Assembly: GCA_900540375.1 (NCBI GenBank)
Contig: UQFS01000004.1
Coordinates: 62,001-126,000, forward strand
Length of the DNA stretch: 64,000 nucleotides
Direction: 5' to 3'
Source: an uncultured Prevotella sp.
GTDB taxonomy: Bacteria > Bacteroidota > Bacteroidia > Bacteroidales > Bacteroidaceae
The notes under the pieces: generated by a model
Seen by the model: only the letters and a program-made list of their open reading frames with translations
Databases searched by the model: none
Told to the model about the DNA's origin: nothing
Position numbers and translations under genes: made by a program
Shown: piece by piece, positions 24,401 through 31,500 of the stretch
Numbering within the stretch: the first letter of the stretch is position 1
Layout of the letters: every line of letters starts with the position of its first letter

Positions 24401-26224
24401 TTATTTGTTGTGGACGGCCTGCACTTGCGCCATGACGCGCAGCCAGTTGCCGCCCCAAATCTTCACGAGGTCACGCTCACTGTATCTGCGACGGAGCAAC
24501 TGCATGGTGAAGTTGATCAGTTCCGACGCGTCGGCGCATCCGCGCACGGTGCCGTCACCGTCGAAATCAGTGCCAATGCCCACATAGTCAATGCCCATGA
24601 TGTCGATGGCGTGCTCGAGGTGCTCGATAGCATCGAGCACTGTGGCCTCGCCATCCTTACGCAGGAAGCCATGGTAGAGCGTGATGTGAGCCACACCACC
24701 TTTGTGGGCGAGGGCGCGTAACTGGTCGTCAGTGAGGTTGCGGGGCACGCCGCAGAGTGCGCGCGAATTGCTGTGAGAGCAGACGATCGGCGTGCGGCTG
24801 ATGTCAAGTGCGTCGTAGAACGACTTTTCAGCAGCGTGGCTGAGGTCGACCATGATGCCTTCGGCGTTCATGGCCTGGATGACTTTCTCGCCGAACTGCG
24901 ACACGCCATTGTGGGTGTTGCAGCCGCGGGCCGAGTCGCAGATGTCGTTGTCGCCGTTGTGGCAGAGCGTGATGTAGACCACGCCGCGCTGTGCGAAGTG
25001 GCGCACGTTGGCGACATCGTGGTTGAGAGCCAGTCCGTTTTCGATGCCAAACATGATGCTCTTGCGACCCTGGCGCTTGTCCTCATAGAGGTCGGCGGGT
25101 GTGCGGGCCACGCTGATATACTGGCTTTGCTCGTCAACGATGCGCTCGAGCTTGTCGAAGATCAGGTCGGCGTAGGCCATCGGTGACAGCTGGCTGTTGA
25201 TGCCCTGCATGTCGGGGTTGTGCTCGAGAATGCCTGCAATGTCAACAGTCTGTGAGAATTGCTGTCCGAGCTTGGGCTGGGGAAGATAAGCCACCATGAT
25301 GACGGCATCCTGCCTTCCGTCGGTCATCTTGTGCAGATCGTAGAGAATCCGCGGGTCGCGCTGGTCGAAGCGCACGCCCTGAGGGAAGAACATCGGAGTG
25401 TCGCAATGAGTGTCGAGCGTCAGAATGCGCTCGTGGATCAGCTTGGCTTTGTGGAATAGCTCAGCCTCTCTGACGAGCCATTGGAAGACGGGCTGCCCTT
25501 CCTCGCCGAGCCACTCGGGATGCCATTGCACGCCCATGATGCCTTTGAACTCTGTGCTCTCGATGGCCTCGATGACACCGTCGGGCGCTTTGGCTGTCAC
25601 GCGGAACTTCTCGCCCGGCTCTCCTACCGCCTGATGGTGGAAAGAGTTGACATAGATGCGCCCGCAGCCATAGAGACTGGCAATCACGGAGCCTTCGGCG
25701 AGGTCCACCGAGTGGGTCGGCTCTTGGCGGTCAGCATCCTGTGAGTGCTTCACGGGACTGCTCATGCGGTTGGTATTGGCCAGTGCGATGTCTTGTCTGA
25801 CCTTTCCGCCGAGTGCCATGGCCAGCGTCTGTATGCCGCGGCAAATGCCGAGCATAGGTATCTGACGGTTATAGGCCAGACGGGTGAGCATGAGTTCGGC
25901 GCGGTCGCGCTGCGCGTTGATATGGTGGAGTTGTGGTACCGGTTCCTCACCGCACCACAGTGGGTTATAGTCAGCTCCGCCGGTGAGCAGCAGTCCGTCG
26001 AGATGCTCGAGTGTGTTGACAAGGGTGTCGTTGTCGTCGACAGGCGGGAGGAGTACCGGCGTGCCACCGGCTTTGACCACCTGCATATAGTATCTGTCCC
26101 GAATCGTAGCGTCGCCGTCACTGAAATTGGTCGTCAGACCGATGAGTGGCCTCTGCTTCGCTTCGGGGAAAGAGGCGTAGACCTCGTTGAGGTTTTGCGC
26201 CAGAGAAAAGCTTTTGAATTTCAT
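24401..26224 (-). CDS. Fusion: class I glutamine amidotransferase (C26) plus membrane dipeptidase (M19)
   Basis: A 607-residue two-domain protein. Residues of about 25-250 are a PuuD-like gamma-glutamyl hydrolase with LLLTGGADYNP, nucleophile Cys in GICRGIQTLA (about residue 128) and catalytic His/Glu in QWHPEW. Residues of about 265-600 are a renal-dipeptidase domain with TLDTHCDTP, DLSHAAEKSF, CSHSNSRAL and GIGTDFDGDG. Both active sites look intact. No signal peptide is visible, so it is probably cytoplasmic. Together the domains could break gamma-glutamyl compounds and dipeptides. I chose ATG 26224 (MKFKSFSLAQ) over the upstream ATG 26257, whose extra residues look non-coding. Confidence 0.85.
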   Translation of the reverse strand: MKFKSFSLAQNLNEVYASFPEAKQRPLIGLTTNFSDGDATIRDRYYMQVVKAGGTPVLLPPVDDNDTLVNTLEHLDGLLLTGGADYNPLWCGEEPVPQLHHINAQRDRAELMLTRLAYNRQIPMLGICRGIQTLAMALGGKVRQDIALANTNRMSSPVKHSQDADRQEPTHSVDLAEGSVIASLYGCGRIYVNSFHHQAVGEPGEKFRVTAKAPDGVIEAIESTEFKGIMGVQWHPEWLGEEGQPVFQWLVREAELFHKAKLIHERILTLDTHCDTPMFFPQGVRFDQRDPRILYDLHKMTDGRQDAVIMVAYLPQPKLGQQFSQTVDIAGILEHNPDMQGINSQLSPMAYADLIFDKLERIVDEQSQYISVARTPADLYEDKRQGRKSIMFGIENGLALNHDVANVRHFAQRGVVYITLCHNGDNDICDSARGCNTHNGVSQFGEKVIQAMNAEGIMVDLSHAAEKSFYDALDISRTPIVCSHSNSRALCGVPRNLTDDQLRALAHKGGVAHITLYHGFLRKDGEATVLDAIEHLEHAIDIMGIDYVGIGTDFDGDGTVRGCADASELINFTMQLLRRRYSERDLVKIWGGNWLRVMAQVQAVHNK

Positions 26225-26300
26225 TCGACCTAATCTCGCCATGGCAGGGCATCTCACTTGAGGCTCCGCACATTGGCAAAACAGAAACGTTGGTTGCTAA

Positions 26301-26762
26301 TTATTCATGGTTGACCGGCATCTCGCGCTTGATGCTCTGCTCAAGGGAAATGAGCGTCTCGGTGGAGACGACGCCGGGGATGGTCTGCAACTTGTTGTTG
26401 AGCAGATCCATGAGCTCCTCATTGTCGCGCGCGTAGGCTTTGATGAGCATAGTGTAGGGGCCTGTGGTGAAGTGGCACTCCACGATCTCTGGGATGTTGA
26501 CGAGCCGCTTGACGACATCTTTGTACATCGATCCGCGCTCCAGGTTCAGTCCCACGTAGGTGCAGGTGCTGTATCCCAGACTCTTGGGATTGATGTCGAA
26601 TCCGCTTCCGAGGATCACTCCGTTGTCAATGAGGCGCTGTACACGCTGGTGAATGGCGGCACGCGAGACACCGCATTCAGCTGCTACGTCTTTGAAAGGA
26701 ATACGTGCATTCTTTGAGAGGATAGAAAGGATTTTCTTATCCAAGTTGTCGATTTTGTCCAT
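26301..26762 (-). CDS. Lrp/AsnC family transcriptional regulator
   Basis: A 153-residue regulator with an N-terminal winged helix (LDKKILSILSKNARIPFKDV, then GVSRAAIHQRVQRL) and a C-terminal RAM ligand-binding domain. The start MDKIDN at 26762 is supported by a -7 box at 26805-26812; the longer frame would begin upstream of the promoter. It precedes the fused amidotransferase-dipeptidase gene on the same strand (76-base gap) and may control it in response to an amino acid (inference). Confidence 0.9.
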   Translation of the reverse strand: MDKIDNLDKKILSILSKNARIPFKDVAAECGVSRAAIHQRVQRLIDNGVILGSGFDINPKSLGYSTCTYVGLNLERGSMYKDVVKRLVNIPEIVECHFTTGPYTMLIKAYARDNEELMDLLNNKLQTIPGVVSTETLISLEQSIKREMPVNHE

Positions 26763-26804
26763 CTGCATAGGTAATTGTATAATATCTAACTTGTTTCCAA
26801 CAAG

Positions 26805-26812
26805 CAAAAGTA
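26805..26812 (-). promoter_or_regulatory. -7 box of the Lrp-family gene
   Basis: TACTTTTG on the minus strand; a TTG element lies 20 bases upstream (26833-26835), next to the FKBP terminator stem. Confidence 0.5.
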
Positions 26813-26837
26813 GGTAATTAAAACGAGATAAACAACA

Positions 26838-26871
26838 AAATGCACGAATATTTTGCAATATTCGTGCATTT
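26838..26871 (-). terminator. Terminator of the FKBP operon
   Basis: A perfect 15-base stem (AAATGCACGAATATT and complement) with a 4-base loop, followed on the minus strand by TTTTGTTGTTT. Confidence 0.88.
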
Positions 26872-26942
26872 AGTAAAGGATGTGGATCTTTTTTTCTTTC
26901 AATCACATCTATTTTAATGGCTACTTGGATGTAAACAGCATA

Positions 26943-27953
26943 TTATCTCCGTCCTTTCTTGCCTGCCTTTTTTGCAGGCGCACTCTTGGCCGAAGTAGTT
27001 TTGCCGGCGTTGTCGACTTTGGTGTCGCTGGCCTTGGGCTGCTCGATACCTACCAGTTCGATGGTGAAGATCAGCGTAGAGTAGGGCTTGATCTGTCCGG
27101 CTTCTCTCTCGCCGTAAGCGAGGTTCTGCGGGATATACACTTCCCATTTGCTGCCCACGGGCATGTTGGTCAGTGCTTCGGTCCAACCTTTGATGACCTG
27201 GTCGCAACGGAAGCTGTCGGAACCTTTGCCACCGTGCTTCTCAGTGGCGTCGAACACCTTGCCGTCGATAGTCTTGCCTTCGTACTTCACTTCCACGGTT
27301 TGGTCGGCTGCCGGCTTGGGGCCATTACCAGCCTTGAGCACCTTATACTGCAGTCCGTCAGGCATGGTTACTACACCCGGCTTGGCAGCGTTGTCGGCGA
27401 GCCATTTCTCGTTCTCGGTTTTCCACGCGGCGTTTTTGGCGTTGCGGACAGCCTCGGCTTTCTGCTCGAAATACTTAGAGGCTGTTGCCTCCTTATATAT
27501 AGTGGTGTCGCCCTTGACGGCAGCGAGGAATCCCTCATAGAAGAGATTGCTCCGCAGAGAGTCTTTGGTGTCCTTGAACTCACGTCCCATCCCTGGGAGA
27601 ATGCTCTCCGTGGCCTGCTGGGCGATGGTCGTTCCGGCCTGGTAAGCTACGTAGGCAGGGTCTTTGGCTTTAGCGACGGCCTCGCGGAAACCTCGTAAAA
27701 ACTCGTTGATATAGACCGTATCGACATGCAAGCGCTGCTGCAGATAAGGCATCAGACCGCGTGTGGCAGCGTATCCGGCGGCGTAGCTGATGGAGTCTGC
27801 CGTGGAGGTGAGCTTCGCGGGAGCGCAGCAAGCTTCGGTACAGGCCTCTGCTTTCTTGTCCTTGTTTTTGTTTTTCTTGTTGTTGCCAGCCTGAGCGGGG
27901 AGGATGGCAAGTGCTGAGACGATCAGCGTGGCTATGGTTAGAATCTTTTTCAT
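26943..27953 (-). CDS. FKBP-type peptidyl-prolyl isomerase, periplasmic (third of three)
   Basis: A 336-residue isomerase with a cleavable signal peptide (ending LPAQA), a lysine/asparagine-rich start, an FkpA-like N-terminal dimerisation region with extra length, and a C-terminal FKBP domain (VKYEGKTIDGKVFD, VIKGWTEALTNMPVGSKWEVY, AYGEREAG, TLIFTIELVGIE). A basic alanine/lysine tail closes it. It helps exported proteins fold. Last gene of a tandem series of three paralogues. Confidence 0.93.
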   Translation of the reverse strand: MKKILTIATLIVSALAILPAQAGNNKKNKNKDKKAEACTEACCAPAKLTSTADSISYAAGYAATRGLMPYLQQRLHVDTVYINEFLRGFREAVAKAKDPAYVAYQAGTTIAQQATESILPGMGREFKDTKDSLRSNLFYEGFLAAVKGDTTIYKEATASKYFEQKAEAVRNAKNAAWKTENEKWLADNAAKPGVVTMPDGLQYKVLKAGNGPKPAADQTVEVKYEGKTIDGKVFDATEKHGGKGSDSFRCDQVIKGWTEALTNMPVGSKWEVYIPQNLAYGEREAGQIKPYSTLIFTIELVGIEQPKASDTKVDNAGKTTSAKSAPAKKAGKKGRR

Positions 27954-28056
27954 TGTTGTGTATTGGTTTAAAAAGCCCCCTTCTGGCTGTCTCCTTGGGG
28001 AGCGTAGCCTGGAGGGGGGTGTCTTGTATGATCGTATAATCGCGGTAGCCGGAGGA

Positions 28057-28935
28057 TTACTTGCCGCCTACCTTGATCAGTTCAATCTTGAAGATGAGGG
28101 TAGAGAAAGGCTTGATCTGTCCGGCTTCGCGAGCGCCGTAGGCTAAGCTCTGAGGGATATAGACTTCCCAAACAGAGCCCTCGGGCATACGAGTCAACGC
28201 CTGAGTCCATCCAGGGATGAACTGCTTGGGCTGGATGGTGACAGGGCCTTGGCCGTTGGTGTAGGAGCTTTCGAAGATCTTGCCGTCGATTGTGCGGCCT
28301 TCGTAGTTAACCTTTACTGTAGTGGTGTCTGTCGGGATAGCGCCGTGTCCTTCCTTGATGACCTTGTACTGCAGGCCGGAGGGCAGTGTGACAACTCCCG
28401 GTTTCTTCTTGTTGGCAGTGAGGAACTTCTCACCGGCAACCTTGTTGGTACCATATTCCTTCATCATGGTCTTGCTCTTGATGATCTCCATCTTGGTCTG
28501 AGCAACCTGGTTAGCCATCTCCGGAGTCATGAGGCCTTTCTTGCCTGTGGCACCCGTAACGAAACCGGCGAGGAGGTTCTTCAGGGAGATGGTCTTGGTG
28601 GAGTCGTCACCATAGACTTCGTGGTTGACGCCCTTGACCAGCTGTGTGGCGATCTGCTGACCGATCTGCAGACCCATGATGTAGGCAGCGCGCTTCTTGT
28701 CGTCGCCTGCGTTGGCACCTTCGTTGATGCCTTTTACAAACTCATCCATGTAGGTCGTGTCGATGACCTGACCCTGCTGGATGGCCTGACGCACGTACTG
28801 TGACTGTGCGAGACCGATGGCGTAACTCAGCGAGTCGACGTCGGTCTTGAGGTTGGCTTTGGGAGTGGAATTGCCGCAAGCAGAGAATGTGGCAGCGGCG
28901 ATGGCTAAAACAGCCAATACTTTCAAACTTTTCAT
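28057..28935 (-). CDS. FKBP-type peptidyl-prolyl isomerase, lipoprotein (second of three)
   Basis: A 292-residue protein with a lipobox (ATFSACGNS, Cys near residue 20), an FkpA-type N-terminal domain (SYAIGLAQSQYV) and an FKBP domain at about residues 195-290 (VNYEGRTIDGKIFESSY, PEGSVWEVYIPQSLAYG). Probably anchored to a membrane and facing the periplasm. It lies 103 bases upstream of the periplasmic paralogue and 28 bases downstream of the cytoplasmic one. Confidence 0.93.
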   Translation of the reverse strand: MKSLKVLAVLAIAAATFSACGNSTPKANLKTDVDSLSYAIGLAQSQYVRQAIQQGQVIDTTYMDEFVKGINEGANAGDDKKRAAYIMGLQIGQQIATQLVKGVNHEVYGDDSTKTISLKNLLAGFVTGATGKKGLMTPEMANQVAQTKMEIIKSKTMMKEYGTNKVAGEKFLTANKKKPGVVTLPSGLQYKVIKEGHGAIPTDTTTVKVNYEGRTIDGKIFESSYTNGQGPVTIQPKQFIPGWTQALTRMPEGSVWEVYIPQSLAYGAREAGQIKPFSTLIFKIELIKVGGK

Positions 28936-28963
28936 TAGTTGATGTTTTATTCTGTATCTTTTG

Positions 28964-29545
28964 TTATTTTACTTTGATGAGTTCGACATCGAAGATCAGT
29001 GTAGCGTATGGCGGGATGGCCTGGCCGGCACCATTGGCTCCGTAGCCGAGTGTGTAAGGGATATAGAAGCGATATTTGGCACCCTCCTGCATGAGCTGCA
29101 AACCTTCTGTCCAGCCCTTGATGACTTGGTTGAGGGGGAAAGTAGCTGTCTCGCCACGGCGATAGCTGCTGTCAAAGACCTGACCGTTGATGAGTGTTCC
29201 CTCGTAGTGGCACTCTACCAGATCGGTAGCTTTTGGCTTTTTTCCGTCGCCCTCACGCAGCACTTCATACTGCAGTCCGCTGGGCAGGGTGACCACGCCC
29301 GGCTTCTTGGCGTTCTCCTCAAGGAACTTCTGTCCATCGGTCTGTGCGGCCTTGGCCTGCTCCTCCTCTTTTTGCTGGAAGAAAGCCTGCACGACAGCCT
29401 GAGCATCCATGTCGGTCATGGCAGCTTCTCCGGCAAAGATGTCGCGGATGGCCTTTGCAAAATCGTCGATATTCAGTTCGGTTGCGTTCATCTGCTGGAG
29501 TTGATGACCAATGCTCATGCCCAGCGCGTAACTTGTCTTGTCCAT
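28964..29545 (-). CDS. FKBP-type peptidyl-prolyl isomerase, no signal peptide (first of three)
   Basis: A 193-residue FKBP with a short FkpA-like N-terminal domain (MDKTSYALGMSIGHQLQQMN) and a C-terminal catalytic domain (CHYEGTLINGQVFDSSYRRG, RFYIPYTLGYGANGAG). It lacks a signal sequence, so it is probably cytoplasmic. First gene of the operon. Confidence 0.93.
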   Translation of the reverse strand: MDKTSYALGMSIGHQLQQMNATELNIDDFAKAIRDIFAGEAAMTDMDAQAVVQAFFQQKEEEQAKAAQTDGQKFLEENAKKPGVVTLPSGLQYEVLREGDGKKPKATDLVECHYEGTLINGQVFDSSYRRGETATFPLNQVIKGWTEGLQLMQEGAKYRFYIPYTLGYGANGAGQAIPPYATLIFDVELIKVK

Positions 29546-29578
29546 TTCTATTGTTTGATGCTAATTATAAATAATGTG

Positions 29579-29586
29579 CAAAGATA
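29579..29586 (-). promoter_or_regulatory. -7 box of the FKBP operon
   Basis: TATCTTTG on the minus strand, about 33 bases before the first FKBP start; the -33 element is not clear. Confidence 0.5.
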
Positions 29587-29664
29587 CTATTTTTAATTGT
29601 GAACAAGCGGCATATTGCGAAAAAAATATTATTTTTGTGGTATAATAACAGTTCTAAAGGCAAT

Positions 29665-30378
29665 ATGAAGATGAAGAAGAAAATTGTTTTTCTTACGGGC
29701 GCCGGTATGTCGGTGGAGAGTGGTTTCAAGACGTTCCGTGGTAATGACGGACTGTGGGAGAACTATCCGGTGGAGCAGGTAGCCTCTCATGAGGGGTGGG
29801 AAGCGGATCCCACGCTGGTGACAAACTTCTATAACATGCTTCGGCAAAAGCTATGGCAGGCTGAGCCCAACGAGGGGCATCGGCTCATCGCTGCCTTGGA
29901 GAGGGATTACGACGTCAGTGTCTTGACGCAGAACGTGGACAACCTCCATGAGAAGGCTGGTTCCACACATGTCATCCACCTGCACGGCGAGCTGACCAAA
30001 GTGTGTTCGAGCATCGATCCCTACGACGAGCGCTATATCCAGCAGCTCACGCCCGAGCACAGCGACGTGGCGCCCGGTGCCAAAGCCGGCGATGGTTCGC
30101 TGCTCCGCCCGTTCATTGTTTTCTTTGGTGAAAGCGTGCCCATGCTCGATCCGGCGGCGCGCGAGGCGATGAAAGCCGACATCTTTGTCATCATCGGCAC
30201 GTCGCTCAATGTATATCCTGCTGCCGGACTCGTGCAGTACGCGCCACAGGGATGTCCGGTTTACTTGGTAGACCCTGCCCCGGTGTTCAATGCGCCAGGT
30301 GGTAAGTTCACGCACATACAGAAAGGCGCGTCAGAGGGAATGAAGGAACTCTGCGAGAAGTTGGGCTTTAAGAAATAA
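29665..30378 (+). CDS. Sirtuin (SIR2 family NAD-dependent deacylase)
   Basis: Removes acyl groups from lysines using NAD+. The protein (237 residues from the chosen ATG) has GAGMSVESGFKTFRG, TQNVDNLHEKAGS, the catalytic HLHGELTK, and GTSLNVYPAAGL. The four zinc-binding cysteines of most sirtuins are missing: only one Cys (KVCSS) lies in that region. This matches a Bacteroidetes subgroup. A -7 box at 29630-29637 places the start at 29665 or 29671, not at upstream 29599. Confidence 0.92.
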   Translation: MKMKKKIVFLTGAGMSVESGFKTFRGNDGLWENYPVEQVASHEGWEADPTLVTNFYNMLRQKLWQAEPNEGHRLIAALERDYDVSVLTQNVDNLHEKAGSTHVIHLHGELTKVCSSIDPYDERYIQQLTPEHSDVAPGAKAGDGSLLRPFIVFFGESVPMLDPAAREAMKADIFVIIGTSLNVYPAAGLVQYAPQGCPVYLVDPAPVFNAPGGKFTHIQKGASEGMKELCEKLGFKK

Positions 30379-30458
30379 GGTTGTCAAAGAAAAGAAAAAG
30401 AGGGAAAAACCTATCGACAAATAGGTATTTCCTCGTAAACCCAATGCAAGAAAAAGGC

Positions 30459-30466
30459 TAACTTTG
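30459..30466 (+). promoter_or_regulatory. -7 box of the barrel protein gene
   Basis: TAACTTTG, 55 bases before the ATG; no good -33 element. Confidence 0.45.
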
Positions 30467-30521
30467 TGATATTCATTATCCAGACCTTCTATAGGCTGGT
30501 CTGTATCAATCGTATTGTAAT

Positions 30522-31238
30522 ATGGAAAAGATGAAAAAGATTCTGTTTCTGGCCGTTGCCGTGTTGCTGACGCTACCTGCCGCAGCACAATATTATCCCG
30601 ACGGGCGCCCTATTCCGCCCAGTAAGCGTGCCGAGTACTACCGCCAGCATGGAGGAAACAACAATGGCCGTACGGTCTACGGCTATGGCAGCAATGTCTA
30701 TTACGGTTTTCGTTTGGGCATGGCCGTGGCTACAGTGAACTCCGACGCATCCGTTCTTGACGGCAGCGACGCACGAACGGGACTGGATGTAGGAGCCGTT
30801 ATCGGCACTCAGCTCACCAATACAGCCCCACTGTTCTTCGAGACCGGACTCTCCTATGTGGAGAAAGGCGGTAAAGGCAACTACGACGGCAATAAGTTCA
30901 CCTACCGGTTGGAATACCTCGAACTGCCGCTTTTGCTGAAATATAAATACCAGGCTACGCCCGACATCTCGGTGGAGCCGTTTGCCGGAGGCTATCTGGC
31001 CGTAGGCGTAGGCGGCAAGATCAAGGACTATGGCCACCGCGAGGCTTACTCCAGTTTCAGTGACGACCAGGCGAGCTTCAAACGTTTCGATGGTGGTCTA
31101 CGTCTGGGTTGTGGCGTGAGTTTCCAAATGCTCTACCTCGGTATGAGCTATGATATCGGTTTGGCAAACATTGGCCACTACGACTTTGAGGACACACGTA
31201 CAGGCTGCTTCAACCTTAACGTTGGCGTGACGTTCTGA
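30522..31238 (+). CDS. Outer-membrane beta-barrel protein
   Basis: A 238-residue protein with a signal peptide (ending LPAAAQ), a polar proline- and asparagine-rich stretch (about residues 20-60), then alternating beta-strands typical of a small porin/PorT-type barrel (YYGFRLGMAVATVN, LFFETGLSYVEKGG, LPLLLKYKY, ending in CFNLNVGVTF with a terminal Phe). The function is unknown. It may start at 30522 or at the internal ATG 30531. Confidence 0.8.
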   Translation: MEKMKKILFLAVAVLLTLPAAAQYYPDGRPIPPSKRAEYYRQHGGNNNGRTVYGYGSNVYYGFRLGMAVATVNSDASVLDGSDARTGLDVGAVIGTQLTNTAPLFFETGLSYVEKGGKGNYDGNKFTYRLEYLELPLLLKYKYQATPDISVEPFAGGYLAVGVGGKIKDYGHREAYSSFSDDQASFKRFDGGLRLGCGVSFQMLYLGMSYDIGLANIGHYDFEDTRTGCFNLNVGVTF

Positions 31239-31271
31239 CGTGATAGTAAGCGAACAACAGTAACTAAACAC

Positions 31272-31309
31272 CGGCTCATCCTTCCTGAGGATGGGCCGCC
31301 GTAGTTTTA
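31272..31309 (+). terminator. Probable terminator after the barrel gene
   Basis: The stem CGGCTCATCC/GGATGGGCCG (one G-U pair) has a 7-base loop, with a TTTT run 7 bases further on. Confidence 0.55.
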
Positions 31310-31314
31310 TGACT

Positions 31315-31380
31315 ATTACCAAAGCTTGGTCATCACATTACCAAAGCTTGGTAATCGCATTACTAAAGCTCGGTCTGTAG
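31315..31380. repeat. 22-bp tandem array C (three units)
   Basis: Units start at 31315, 31337 and 31359, period exactly 22. The unit core ATTACCAAAGCTTGGTAAT is an almost perfect palindrome around AAGCTT. The array lies between two convergent genes (barrel protein and TonB receptor). Confidence 0.85.
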
Positions 31381-31500
31381 TTTAACGATTTAAGTTGACT
31401 ACTTTGAGTCTTATTTTTAATGTTGGTTGACCCAGTTAAACATTACTTTTATTTTGGGTTGATACGTTTGTGGCTTTGGCACGATCATTCTTGGAAATGC

